Source of the DNA: Bordetella parapertussis
GTDB taxonomy: Bacteria > Pseudomonadota > Gammaproteobacteria > Burkholderiales > Burkholderiaceae_B
Reading direction: 5' to 3'
DNA length: 33,094 bases
NCBI GenBank assembly: GCA_945868195.1
Contig: CAMBLP010000005.1
Coordinates: 1 to 33,094 of the forward strand
The position numbers were made by a program, and so were the translations under genes. The notes beneath the pieces were generated by a model. That model worked only from the letters and a program-made list of their open reading frames with translations, made no database searches and had not been told where the DNA came from. This document shows positions 22,986 through 33,094 of the stretch, in pieces; positions within the stretch are counted from its first letter, which is position 1; every line of letters starts with the position of its first letter.

Positions 22986-25026
22986 ACAACGCAGCTTTGG
23001 CGCGCAACTCTTTCGAGGTTATGCCGCATATACGGTTGGCTTTATCGCGCTGGTGTTGTTGTTGGCGATGCTTGAGATTGCGGGTCTGGAGCGGCAATGG
23101 ATTGGTTATGCCTTTTTGTTGTCTACGGTTGCGCTCTATGCCGGGATCGGCATTATGTGCCGTACCTCCGATCCTGTGGAGTATTACGTCGCTGGGCGTC
23201 GCGTTCCCGCAATCTTCAACGGGATGGCGACAGCCGCGGACTGGATGTCGGTTGCTTCTTTTATCGGACTCGCAGGCACGCTTTACTTGTCTGGCTATAA
23301 CGGCCTGGCCTATATTTTGGGCTGGACGGGCGGATATGTTTTAGTCGCGCTTTTTTTGGCGCCTTATTTACGTAAATTTGGTGGATACACCATCCCCGAG
23401 TTTTTAGGCGCCCGCTTTCATGGCAATTCAACTAGATTGGTCGGGGTGATGTGTGCGGTCTTATGCTCCTTTACTTATCTGGTGGCCCAAATTTACGGCG
23501 TCGGCATTATCACGACCCGGATGACCGGTATATCGTTTGAGCTTGGTATTTTTATTGGCTTGGGTGGCGTACTGGTGTGCTCGTTTCTAGGCGGCATGCG
23601 CGCTGTCACGTGGACGCAAGTGGGGCAGTACATCATTCTCATGATCGCCTACCTTGTGCCGGTGGTTTGGCTCGCGGTCAAGCAAACAGGCGATCCGGTT
23701 CCTCAGCTTGCGGCGAGCTCGGTTCTCACGCAGGTGGTTGAACACGAACGTCTGTTGAGTCGGGATGATGCGGAATTGGAAGTGCGTAATATTTGGCAAA
23801 GCCGCGCAGACCTTATGCAGTCTAGGATTTCCAAGCTCCCCGAGTCTTGGGAAACTGAAAAACAACAACTGAGTGTGAAATTGCTTCGTGCGCGCGCCAA
23901 CGATGCGCCGATGGTCGAAATACGCTCTCTCGAGAGAGAGTTCGTAGCCTATCCAAAATCTGTGGAGGCGGCAAGAACAGTCTGGTCTAAAGCGCGAGAT
24001 GATTTCGCAGCGCGTGCTGCACCTCCCATGCCGCATGCCGAGCCCTTTGTGAGCAAATCAGAGGAGTCGCCTCAGGCCGTACGGAATAATTTTCTGGCGA
24101 CGGTTCTATGCCTGATGCTAGGTACGGCAGGACTGCCGCACATTTTGATGCGGTCTTTGACAACACCGTCTGTAGGACATGCAAGACAGTCTGTATTCTG
24201 GTCCTTATTATTTATTTTGCTTTTGTATTTAACGGCTCCCGCGTTGGCCATTTTGGTGAAGTTTGAGATTTACAACAATCTCGTTGGGATGCCTTTCGTT
24301 GACCTTCCCTCTTGGGTCAGTGCGTGGTCGGCCGTGGATCGTTCTCTCATCAGCATCCTCGATCTCAACAAAGATGGCATTGTGCAGTTGTCTGAGGTGC
24401 AGATTGGTAACGACATCATTGTATTGGCTGCTCCCGAAATAGGAGGCTTGCCCTATGTTGTATCGGGACTGGTTGCGGCGGGTGCCCTAGCGGCCGCGCT
24501 CTCGACGGCGGATGGTCTGCTATTGACGCTGTCCAATGCCTTGTCGCACGATACGCTGTTGCGCGGTGTTTCCTCACGGTTGGGTGGCGGACGACAGGTC
24601 ATCTTATCCAAGGTGTTGTTATTGGTCGTTGCTTTTACCGCAGCTTGGGCCGCGACGCGAACGCCCGCGGATATTTTGTTTTTGGTCGGCGCTGCGTTTT
24701 CTTTTGCCGCTTCAACATTTTTCCCGGTGCTTGTCATGGGCATTTTTTGGAAACGCGCGAACCATTGGGGGGCGACCTCAGGCATGTTAGCGGGACTCTT
24801 CACCACTATTTTTTACATGGTGCAGACGCAGCCTTGGTTGCGTGAGTTGGTATTGAGCGTGCCACGCAGCACGCCTATCGAGTTGTGGTGGGGAATTCAG
24901 CCCATCGCAGCCGGCATATTTGGGGTGCCCGTGGCGTTCGTTGTGATTATTTTGGTGTCATTGCTGACGCCTAGGCCAGATGTAGCCACCGATCAATTGG
25001 TGGAGTTTCTACGCGAGCCTGATTAG
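22972..25026 (+). CDS. SSS-family sodium:solute symporter large subunit
   Basis: This inner-membrane symporter of about 684 residues belongs to the solute:sodium symporter family, subgroup paired with DUF4212 (the VC_2705 type). Conserved blocks include VEYYVAGRRVPAIFNGMATAADWMS near residue 70, GGYTIPEFLGARF, and near the end ALSTADGLLLTLSNALSHD and FLVGAAFSFAASTFFPVL. About 130 soluble residues (roughly 238-370), rich in charged helix, interrupt the membrane core. An EF-hand-like loop DLNKDGIVQLSE sits at 464-475. I place the start at GTG 22972, overlapping the DUF4212 stop. GTGs at 22948-22960 are alternatives and no Shine-Dalgarno decides. The 3' end converges with the Smr gene. Confidence 0.92.
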   Translation: MTNPKQRSFGAQLFRGYAAYTVGFIALVLLLAMLEIAGLERQWIGYAFLLSTVALYAGIGIMCRTSDPVEYYVAGRRVPAIFNGMATAADWMSVASFIGLAGTLYLSGYNGLAYILGWTGGYVLVALFLAPYLRKFGGYTIPEFLGARFHGNSTRLVGVMCAVLCSFTYLVAQIYGVGIITTRMTGISFELGIFIGLGGVLVCSFLGGMRAVTWTQVGQYIILMIAYLVPVVWLAVKQTGDPVPQLAASSVLTQVVEHERLLSRDDAELEVRNIWQSRADLMQSRISKLPESWETEKQQLSVKLLRARANDAPMVEIRSLEREFVAYPKSVEAARTVWSKARDDFAARAAPPMPHAEPFVSKSEESPQAVRNNFLATVLCLMLGTAGLPHILMRSLTTPSVGHARQSVFWSLLFILLLYLTAPALAILVKFEIYNNLVGMPFVDLPSWVSAWSAVDRSLISILDLNKDGIVQLSEVQIGNDIIVLAAPEIGGLPYVVSGLVAAGALAAALSTADGLLLTLSNALSHDTLLRGVSSRLGGGRQVILSKVLLLVVAFTAAWAATRTPADILFLVGAAFSFAASTFFPVLVMGIFWKRANHWGATSGMLAGLFTTIFYMVQTQPWLRELVLSVPRSTPIELWWGIQPIAAGIFGVPVAFVVIILVSLLTPRPDVATDQLVEFLREPD

Positions 25027-25032
25027 GTCTGC

Positions 25033-25042
<10 letters not shown>
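25015..25042. terminator. Hairpin over the convergent symporter and Smr gene ends
   Basis: AGCCTGA (25016-25022) pairs with TCAGGCT (25033-25039) around a 10-base loop, followed by TTAA on plus. It spans both stop codons in the 6-bp gap. The T-run is short, so termination strength is uncertain. Confidence 0.45.
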
Positions 25043-26674
<1,632 letters not shown>

Positions 26675-26696
26675 CTAGATTGACCAGCAAATTATA

Positions 26697-29108
26697 ATGG
26701 CGACTATGCCTAGACTTTCCCCAGCCACAACGCGGCCTTCGCGAACGACCCGAAATACCCGAAATGGGCCCTCGGTCATGCAAACACGGATCCTTTCCAT
26801 TCTTCGAGAGGCGCGTTGGATCATCTTTGCTGCGCTTGCCGCTTGGCTGACACTTGTCTTGGCGACTTGGGACGGCAGTGATCCTGGCTGGTCGCACTCT
26901 TTTGGTCGCGATGCTGACACGCTCCACAATCGCGGTGGCCTGATCGGTGCCTATGTTTCCAATATCCTTTTATATTTTTTCGGGTTTTCTGCGTGGTGGC
27001 TCGTTGTTTTATTGCTACACCGGGTCCGTGCGGGTTATTTGCGGCTGGCTAACCAGATCAGGACCCGCGGAGAGCCAGAAACCCTCGCGCGAGTCCGTTG
27101 GGAGCAGGGCATTGGTTTTTTCATGTTGCTTTTGGGCTCAATAGGGCTCGAAGCGTATCGTCTGAGTTCCTGGGGCATGCAGCTACCCGGGGGCACCGAT
27201 GTTACCAGCGGGGCTGGCGGAGTCGTTCGCACCAGCGGGGCTGGCGGTGTGATTGGTCACGCTTGGTCAGAGTTTTTGTCCATTGCGGTCGGTTTTTCAG
27301 GAAGCACGCTCATCCTCTTGGCGTTGATTATTTTTGGTTGCAGTTTGTTTTTCGGCTTTTCCTGGCTGACGGTCGCTGAAAAGGTGGGGAGCGGGATTGA
27401 GTGGGTCTGGTTCAAGATCCAAGACGGACGCACCGCCAGACAAGATCGTCGGGCTGGTCAGGTTGCTCAGGCTGTCAGGCATGAGCAGGTTGAGGCCAAA
27501 CATGAAAAAATTGTCCATGATCATCCTGTCCGCATCGAGCCTGCGATTGTTGCCGTAGAGAAATCCGAGCGCGTACAAAAAGAAAAACAACAGTCTCTTT
27601 TCATCGAGCCATCGGTGCCAGGAGATTTACCCGCGCTCAGTTTATTGGATCAACCAGGCGAAGCCTTCGAGACGGTTTCTGATGAGACGATCGAATACAC
27701 CTCACGTCTGATCGAGAAAAAACTCGCTGATTTTGGTGTCGAGGTACAGGTGGTTGCCGCGCAGGCTGGGCCTGTGATCACGCGTTATGAAATCGAGCCT
27801 GCAACGGGTGTCAAGGGAAGTCAGATCGTCAATCTGGCCAAGGATTTGGCGCGTGCGTTGAGTTTGGTCAGCATACGTGTCGTGGAAACGATTCCCGGCA
27901 AAAATCTGATGGGTTTCGAGTTGCCCAATCCGCGCCGCCAAATGGTCAAGCTGTCTGAGATTCTCGGCTCTCAGGTTTATCACTCGAGCGCGTCTGTCGT
28001 CACCATGGCGTTAGGCAAGGACATCGCTGGAAACCCCGTGGTCGCTGACCTCGCCAAAATGCCTCACTTGTTGGTGGCGGGTACGACGGGTTCGGGCAAG
28101 TCTGTTGGTATTAATGCGATGATTTTGTCGCTTCTCTACAAAGCGGATGCGACGCAAACACGCCTGATCTTGATCGACCCCAAAATGCTCGAAATGAGCG
28201 TGTACGAAGGTATTCCTCATCTTTTGGCGCCTGTGGTGACAGATATGCGTCAGGCTGCCAATGCCCTGAATTGGTGTGTGGGCGAGATGGAAAAACGCTA
28301 CCGCTTGATGAGTAAACTGGGCGTGCGTAATCTCACGGGTTACAACAACAAGATTCGCGATGCGATCAAGCGTGAGGAGCCCATTCCCAATCCGTTCTCG
28401 CTGACACCCGATGCGCCTGAGCCTCTCAAAGAGTTGCCAACGATTGTGGTTGTGATCGACGAGTTGGCCGACTTGATGATGGTGGTGGGCAAGAAAATCG
28501 AAGAACTGATTGCGCGCTTGGCCCAAAAAGCCCGTGCGGCGGGGATTCATTTGATACTTGCTACGCAACGCCCGAGTGTGGATGTCATCACAGGTCTCAT
28601 CAAAGCCAATATTCCAACGCGCATCGCATTTCAAGTTTCATCCAAGATCGACTCCCGCACTATTCTTGATCAGATGGGTGCCGAGGCCTTGTTGGGGCAG
28701 GGTGATATGCTCTATATGCCGCCCGGGACTGGATTGCCTGTGCGTGTGCATGGCGCTTTTGTCTCTGACGAGGAGGTGCATCGTGTGGTGGACTCACTCA
28801 AATTGCAAGGCGAGCCGGACTATATCGATGGTCTACTCGAGGGGGGTTCCGAAGGCGAAACCGGTGATGGCGTGAGCAGTGTGACTGGGATGGCCAATGC
28901 CGAGGCCGATCCGATGTACGACCAAGCTGTCGAGGTCGTACTCAAGCATCGACGCGCTTCCATTTCTTTGGTTCAGCGTCATTTACGGATAGGTTACAAC
29001 CGAGCCGCACGCTTGCTCGAGCAAATGGAAAATTCCGGTTTAGTCTCGACGATGCAGTCTAATGGGAATCGTGAAATTCTCGCCCCTAACGTGCCACGCG
29101 AGGAATAA
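26697..29108 (+). CDS. ftsK: DNA translocase FtsK
   Basis: FtsK anchors at the division septum and pumps DNA to resolve chromosome dimers. Four membrane helices lie at about residues 38-60, 83-105, 138-160 and 195-225. A short linker of about 80 charged residues follows; E. coli has a far longer one. The motor domain has the Walker A GTTGSGKS (462-469), Walker [14 protein letters not shown], and [25 protein letters not shown]. The C-terminal gamma winged helix ([20 protein letters not shown], then [15 protein letters not shown]) should read KOPS. The 803-residue length assumes ATG 26697; ATGs at 26706 and 26778 (before [13 protein letters not shown]) are alternatives. A TATAAT overlaps the first ATG. 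A 27-bp duplication lies in the membrane-domain loop. Confidence 0.95.
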   Translation: MATMPRLSPATTRPSRTTRNTRNGPSVMQTRILSILREARWIIFAALAAWLTLVLATWDGSDPGWSHSFGRDADTLHNRGGLIGAYVSNILLYFFGFSAWWLVVLLLHRVRAGYLRLANQIRTRGEPETLARVRWEQGIGFFMLLLGSIGLEAYRLSSWGMQLPGGTDVTSGAGGVVRTSGAGGVIGHAWSEFLSIAVGFSGSTLILLALIIFGCSLFFGFSWLTVAEKVGSGIEWVWFKIQDGRTARQDRRAGQVAQAVRHEQVEAKHEKIVHDHPVRIEPAIVAVEKSERVQKEKQQSLFIEPSVPGDLPALSLLDQPGEAFETVSDETIEYTSRLIEKKLADFGVEVQVVAAQAGPVITRYEIEPATGVKGSQIVNLAKDLARALSLVSIRVVETIPGKNLMGFELPNPRRQMVKLSEILGSQVYHSSASVVTMALGKDIAGNPVVADLAKMPHLLVAGTTGSGKSVGINAMILSLLYKADATQTRLILIDPKMLEMSVYEGIPHLLAPVVTDMRQAANALNWCVGEMEKRYRLMSKLGVRNLTGYNNKIRDAIKREEPIPNPFSLTPDAPEPLKELPTIVVVIDELADLMMVVGKKIEELIARLAQKARAAGIHLILATQRPSVDVITGLIKANIPTRIAFQVSSKIDSRTILDQMGAEALLGQGDMLYMPPGTGLPVRVHGAFVSDEEVHRVVDSLKLQGEPDYIDGLLEGGSEGETGDGVSSVTGMANAEADPMYDQAVEVVLKHRRASISLVQRHLRIGYNRAARLLEQMENSGLVSTMQSNGNREILAPNVPREE
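27204..27247 (+). repeat. In-frame 27-bp tandem duplication in ftsK
   Basis: A perfect 17-bp copy starts at 27204 and again at 27231. At protein level TSGAGGVVR is followed by TSGAGGVIG, starting at residue 170, between the third and fourth membrane helices. It keeps the frame and adds nine residues. Confidence 0.8.
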
Positions 29109-29113
29109 CACGG

Positions 29114-29761
29114 ATGTTTCTGATCGGTAGAATGCGGCTCTTTTTGATGACGTGCGCGCTTGCTTGGGCAGGTGTGACGCTCGCCTCGCCAACTTCGGCA
29201 GAAACTGCCCGCGAGCAACTCAGGGCTTTTGTTGCGCAAGTTCAATCTGCTAGCGGTGACTTTGTGCAATACACGGTCGGGCCTCAAGGCCAGACCAAGC
29301 CAGCACAACGCGGCAAGTTTTTATTCATGCGTCCAGGACGTTTCAAATGGGATATCTTGAAACCCTATGAGCAGCAAATTGTTTCCGATGGTCGAGAAAT
29401 TTATCAATTTGATTCTGACCTGAATCAAGTCACGGTGCGCAAAGCGGATCAGGCGATTGGCGCTTCACCTGCCGCGATTTTGTTTGGCTCAGACTCTTTG
29501 GAGCAGTCTTTCGAGGTCAGTGCATTACCTGATAAAGAGTCGCTGGCCTGGTTGCGCGCCAAACCCAAGCAGCCCGATGCTGGATTTGTGCATGTCGATT
29601 TAGGATTCAAAGAGGGCGTGCCGCATCGCATTGTCTTGCTCGATGCATTTGGTCAAACGACCCATATCGAGATTTCTGCGCTGATACGCAATCCAGGTCT
29701 GTCCACCAGTAATTTTGACTTTGTGCCCCCCAAAGGGGCCGATGTCGTTCGGATGCAATGA
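29114..29761 (+). CDS. lolA: Outer-membrane lipoprotein carrier protein LolA
   Basis: LolA is the periplasmic chaperone that ferries lipoproteins from LolCDE to the outer membrane. The 215-residue precursor has a signal peptide (RMRLFLMTCALAWAGVTLASPTSA) and then AREQLRAFVAQVQSASGDFVQY. The family core includes GKFLFMRPGRFKWDILKPYEQQIVSDG and IYQFDSDLNQVTVRK. LDAFGQTTHIEIS and FDFVPPKGADVV mark the C-terminus. It begins 5 bp after ftsK, and GAGGAA at the end of ftsK is a plausible ribosome site; internal methionines 7 and 12 are alternative starts. It belongs to an ftsK-lolA-rarA operon. Confidence 0.96.
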   Translation: MFLIGRMRLFLMTCALAWAGVTLASPTSAETAREQLRAFVAQVQSASGDFVQYTVGPQGQTKPAQRGKFLFMRPGRFKWDILKPYEQQIVSDGREIYQFDSDLNQVTVRKADQAIGASPAAILFGSDSLEQSFEVSALPDKESLAWLRAKPKQPDAGFVHVDLGFKEGVPHRIVLLDAFGQTTHIEISALIRNPGLSTSNFDFVPPKGADVVRMQ

Positions 29762-29794
29762 TGGGCGCGTCAACCACAGAGATGTTGTCTTGCG

Positions 29795-31111
29795 ATGGTT
29801 GACCTCTTTAAAGCGACGCCTAAACCGCCTTTGGCCGAGGCATTGCGACCCCGCACCCTAGAAGAGGTTGTCGGGCAAAAGCATCTTCTTGGGACTGGCA
29901 AGCCACTGCGTGTGGCTTTTGAGTCCGGACGCCCGCATTCGATGATTTTGTGGGGACCGCCGGGTGTGGGTAAAACGACACTGGCCCGCCTGACCGCACA
30001 TGCGTTTGATTGCGCGTTCATCGCGATTTCCGCTGTGTTTGCAGGGGTCAAAGAAATACGCGCTGCGATGGACGAGGCGCAACTGACCCTGGATCAATAT
30101 CATCGCCGGACCTTGCTGTTCGTCGATGAGATTCACCGTTTTAACAAAGCCCAGCAGGACGCTTTGCTGCCTTTCGTTGAGTCCGGCCTGGTGACCTTTA
30201 TTGGCGCGACAACGGAAAACCCTTCATTCGAAGTCAATGCGGCTTTATTGTCGCGCGCACAAGTCTATGTATTGCAATCTCTCGATGAAATAGAGTTGCG
30301 CGAGTTGTTGGCGCGAGCGCAGCAATCAGTCCTCAAAGATTTAAATTTTGAAGACGCGGCGATTGATACCTTAGTGGGTTATGCCGATGGCGATGCGCGT
30401 CGATTCTTGAGTCTTCTTGAGCAGGCGAGTGTTGCTGCTGAAAATGCAGGCTCAACGCGGGTGGATTCAGAGTTAGTCGAAAATGCACTCAGCATGAGCG
30501 CACGTCGTTTCGACAAGGGTGGCGACAATTTCTACGATCAAATTTCCGCTCTCCACAAGTCCGTGCGAGGCTCAAACCCTGACGCTGCGTTGTACTGGCT
30601 GACCCGTATGCTCGATGGTGGGGCGGATCCCAAGTATCTCGCAAGACGCATTGTGCGCATGGCCTGGGAGGATATTGGCCTGGCTGACCCGAGGGCGATG
30701 CAAATCGCCAATGATGCCGCATTGACTTATGAGCGTTTGGGTTCCCCCGAGGGCGAATTGGCCTTGGCGCAGGCGACCTTATATCTCGCAGTGGCAGCCA
30801 AAAGTAATGCGGGGTACAACGCCTACAATCAAGCTGTTGCTTTTACTAAACAAGGTTCTTCTTTGCCCGTGCCTGTGCATTTACGAAACGCACCGACTAA
30901 GCTGATGAAGGAGCTTGGATATGGGCATGCTTATCGGTATGCGCATGATGAGCCCGAAGCCTATGCGGCGGGCGAGTCGTACTTGCCCGAGGGTATGTCC
31001 GAGCCAGGATGGTATCGACCTGTTCCACGAGGTTTGGAAATAAAGATTGCCGAAAAGCTCTCGCACCTGCGGGATATGGATTTACAAGCTCGCAAGAAAA
31101 CCAAGGAGTAG
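29795..31111 (+). CDS. rarA: Replication-associated recombination protein A (RarA/MgsA), AAA+ ATPase
   Basis: RarA is a clamp-loader-like AAA+ ATPase acting at stalled replication forks. [22 protein letters not shown] is the typical opening. Walker A is GPPGVGKT (54-61), and the Walker B region is [25 protein letters not shown]. Sensor 1 is [21 protein letters not shown]. The C-terminal tetramerisation part shows [24 protein letters not shown] and [12 protein letters not shown]. The length of 438 residues is standard. It starts 33 bp after lolA without a clear Shine-Dalgarno. Its last codons hold the cydA ribosome site. Confidence 0.97.
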   Translation: MVDLFKATPKPPLAEALRPRTLEEVVGQKHLLGTGKPLRVAFESGRPHSMILWGPPGVGKTTLARLTAHAFDCAFIAISAVFAGVKEIRAAMDEAQLTLDQYHRRTLLFVDEIHRFNKAQQDALLPFVESGLVTFIGATTENPSFEVNAALLSRAQVYVLQSLDEIELRELLARAQQSVLKDLNFEDAAIDTLVGYADGDARRFLSLLEQASVAAENAGSTRVDSELVENALSMSARRFDKGGDNFYDQISALHKSVRGSNPDAALYWLTRMLDGGADPKYLARRIVRMAWEDIGLADPRAMQIANDAALTYERLGSPEGELALAQATLYLAVAAKSNAGYNAYNQAVAFTKQGSSLPVPVHLRNAPTKLMKELGYGHAYRYAHDEPEAYAAGESYLPEGMSEPGWYRPVPRGLEIKIAEKLSHLRDMDLQARKKTKE

Positions 31112-31115
31112 TGTG

Positions 31116-32594
31116 ATGGAATGGTTGGATGCATTGACGCTTGCTCGGATTCAGTTTGCGTTCACGGTGAGCTTCCACATTATTTTTCCAGCCTTCACGA
31201 TTGGTTTGGCCAGCTACATGGCGGTGCTCAATGGCTTGCATCTCTGGACCGGTAAAGAGGTCTATCTGACCTTGTTCAATTATTGGAAGAAAATTTTCGC
31301 AGTGGCCTTTGGTATGGGCGTGGTATCTGGCATTGTCATGAGCTACCAGTTCGGCTCTAACTGGAGCGTGTTTGCTGATAAAACTGGACCCGTGCTGGGT
31401 CCCTTGATGGGCTACGAAGTGATGTCGGCCTTTTTCCTGGAAGCGGGCTTCTTGGGCGTGATGTTATTTGGTCGTTCGCGCGTCGGTCCTAAATTACATT
31501 TTTTTGCCACCGCCATGGTCGCTTTGGGCACCTTTATGTCGGCGTTCTGGATTTTGTCTGTCAACAGCTGGATGCAGACACCGGCTGGCTATGGCATTAA
31601 CGAGGCTGGTCAATTTATTGTTGAGGACTGGTTCAAAGTTATTTTCAATCCATCGTTTCCTTATCGCCTCGTACACATGATGTTGGCGGCTTATTTGACG
31701 ACTGCTTTCGTCATTGGGAGCGTCGCAGCCTTTCATATGCTCAAGGAGCGTAAGCGGATGCTGCAACCCGGCTCGGCCCCCTCTCCTGACAACCAAGAAG
31801 CAACGCACGTCATGTTTTCAATGGCAATGTGGCTGGCCGCTATTTTGATTCCGATGCAGTTGATGGCAGGAGATGCCCACGGCCTGAATACACTTACGCA
31901 TCAGCCTGCCAAAATCGCTGCCATGGAGGGGCATACTGATTCGCTTGGAAAGGCGCCCCTTATTTTGATCGGTATCCCTAATGCAAAAGAAGAACGTATT
32001 GATTACGCTATTTCAATCCCATATCTGAGTAGCTTGATTTTGACGCATTCACTAGATGGGGTCGTGCCTGGTATTAGGTCGACACCGGCTGCTGACCGAC
32101 CACCGCTAGGCATTGTATTTTTTGCTTTTCGCTCGATGGTTGGCATTGGTATGTTGATGCTATGTGTTGGGTTATGGAGCCTATGGCTGCGTTATCGCGG
32201 ACGGCTTTATGACACGCCCTGGTTGCATCGTTTCGTGTTGATAATGGGACCCTCAGGTTTTGCTGCGATTTTGTCCGGCTGGATAGTAACTGAAGTCGGT
32301 CGTCAACCTTTCACGGTTTACAACCTTTTGCGTACGGCAGATTCGGCCTCTCCGATTGAACCAACAGCGATTGCTTTTTCCCTCGCGGCTTTTGTGATTG
32401 TTTATTTTTCTTTATTTGGAGCAGGCATTTACTACATGCTGCTCTCTATGAAAGTGGCTCCTTGTAGTGTTGCTTCTCAATCTGACCTCGTCGTTAACCA
32501 GCCGGTTCGTGCAGGCGGAATTATTCCTGGCCAACACTTTGCGAAAAAAAGTACACAGACCGGCCTGACAAGCACGAAAGTGGATCGCACATGA
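31116..32594 (+). CDS. cydA: Cytochrome bd-type (cyanide-insensitive type) quinol oxidase subunit I
   Basis: Subunit I of a cytochrome bd oxidase oxidises quinol and reduces O2 to water at the inner membrane. The 492 residues start at ATG 31116, supported by AAGGAG 8 bases upstream. H21 matches the haem ligand H19 of E. coli, H187 matches H186, and E101 and E109 match the proton-path E99/E107. The Q-loop motif GDAHGLNTLTHQPAKIAAMEGH retains the lysine and glutamate for quinol. The loop is short, as in CioA-like oxidases. GRQPW reads GRQPF (395-399), and the residue at the E. coli E445 position is N403. It lies only 4 bp after rarA and overlaps cydB by ATGA. Confidence 0.95.
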   Translation: MEWLDALTLARIQFAFTVSFHIIFPAFTIGLASYMAVLNGLHLWTGKEVYLTLFNYWKKIFAVAFGMGVVSGIVMSYQFGSNWSVFADKTGPVLGPLMGYEVMSAFFLEAGFLGVMLFGRSRVGPKLHFFATAMVALGTFMSAFWILSVNSWMQTPAGYGINEAGQFIVEDWFKVIFNPSFPYRLVHMMLAAYLTTAFVIGSVAAFHMLKERKRMLQPGSAPSPDNQEATHVMFSMAMWLAAILIPMQLMAGDAHGLNTLTHQPAKIAAMEGHTDSLGKAPLILIGIPNAKEERIDYAISIPYLSSLILTHSLDGVVPGIRSTPAADRPPLGIVFFAFRSMVGIGMLMLCVGLWSLWLRYRGRLYDTPWLHRFVLIMGPSGFAAILSGWIVTEVGRQPFTVYNLLRTADSASPIEPTAIAFSLAAFVIVYFSLFGAGIYYMLLSMKVAPCSVASQSDLVVNQPVRAGGIIPGQHFAKKSTQTGLTSTKVDRT

Positions 32595-33094
32595 CGCTCG
32601 ATTACGCATTGATCTGGGCTGGAATCATCGCATTTGCTGTGCTGGCTTATGTTGTTCTGGATGGTTTCGACCTAGGGGTTGGTATTCTTTTCCCTTTTGC
32701 TAAAACATCACAAGAACGCGACTTGATGATGAATTCTGTTGCGCCTGTTTGGGACGGAAACGAAACATGGCTTGTGTTGGGAGGCGGGGGTCTCTTTGCC
32801 GTTTTTCCGCTCGCTTATTCAATCATTGTGCCGGCCCTCTACTTGCCGATTATGGTGATGCTTCTTGCTCTTGTTTTTCGAGGTGTGGCGTTTGAGTTCC
32901 GCTGGAAAAGCAGGGACCACCAATACATTTGGGATTGGGCGTTTGCCGGGGGGTCCTTTCTTGCAACGTTCTCGCAAGGTGTCGCTTTGGGTGCCTTGGT
33001 TGAAGGTATTCAAATTTCCGGTCGTTCTTACTCGGGCGGCTCATGGGACTGGCTGTCGGCTTTCAGCATTTTGACGGGATTTTCCTTAGTTGTC
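32591..33094 (+). CDS. cydB: Cytochrome bd-type quinol oxidase subunit II, partial
   Basis: Only the first 168 codons are in the window; the frame is open to the edge. The start ATG overlaps the cydA TGA (ATGA), so the subunits are translationally coupled. The N-terminus MTLDYALIWAGIIAFAVLAY runs into VLDGFDLGVGILFPF, a strong CydB signature. VAPVWDGNETWLVLGGGGLF and AVFPLAYSIIVPALYLPIM follow, then FRGVAFEFRWK. Helices span about residues 7-25, 60-80 and 82-100. Codons here look richer in T/A at the third base than in the dnaK region. Whether a small CydX-like subunit follows cannot be seen. Confidence 0.95.
   Translation, partial: MTLDYALIWAGIIAFAVLAYVVLDGFDLGVGILFPFAKTSQERDLMMNSVAPVWDGNETWLVLGGGGLFAVFPLAYSIIVPALYLPIMVMLLALVFRGVAFEFRWKSRDHQYIWDWAFAGGSFLATFSQGVALGALVEGIQISGRSYSGGSWDWLSAFSILTGFSLVV

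Overview
The window looks like a chromosomal housekeeping segment of a Burkholderiales betaproteobacterium, most likely Alcaligenaceae. Three things point there: the gene order fur / recN / nadK / hrcA / hemH / grpE / dnaK / dnaJ, the run ftsK-lolA-rarA, and a Bug-type (tripartite tricarboxylate transporter) periplasmic receptor. This placement is an inference from family recognition. I see no insertion sequence, prophage, integrase, rRNA or CRISPR array. Coding density is very high, and the longest stretch without a protein gene (about 300 bp) holds tRNA-Cys.

Layout. 3-2510 (minus): an overlapping three-gene unit of MFS transporter, conserved hypothetical and zinc-ribbon NUDIX hydrolase, with tRNA-Cys just upstream. 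2808-3791 (plus): a Bug receptor lying between tRNA-Gly and tRNA-Cys, with a strong bidirectional terminator. 3994-5849: murB and dapB converge and share a TTAA stop. 5871-6960: bamE-dapB (minus) diverges from fur (plus). 6977-9523 (minus): nadK-recN. 9584-15608 (plus): hrcA-hemH, then grpE and dnaK, each behind a clear sigma-32-type promoter, then dnaJ after a strong intrinsic terminator. 15609-21093 (minus): a probable operon of MoxR ATPase, GNAT acetyltransferase, VWA protein and M16 zinc protease. 21231-21983 (plus): two single-haem cytochromes c. 22012-22440 (minus): a DUF1841 protein. 22689-25026 (plus): a DUF4212 small subunit and an SSS-family symporter large subunit. 25033-26662 (minus): trxB and an Smr-domain protein. 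26697-31111 (plus): ftsK-lolA-rarA. 31116-33094 (plus): cydA and a cydB cut by the window end.

How the genes work together. Most encode core functions: peptidoglycan and lysine precursors (murB, dapB), outer-membrane assembly and lipoprotein traffic (bamE, lolA), iron and haem (fur, hemH), the DnaK chaperone machine with its regulators, DNA repair and segregation (recN, rarA, ftsK), thioredoxin reduction (trxB) and respiration (two cytochromes c, cytochrome bd-type oxidase).

The least understood parts are the MoxR-GNAT-VWA-M16 operon, the MFS/hypothetical/NUDIX unit, and the symporter pair. The symporter has a 130-residue soluble insert, an EF-hand-like loop and a structured leader. I did not find a system that I could call clearly new; the MoxR-GNAT-VWA-M16 operon is the best candidate.
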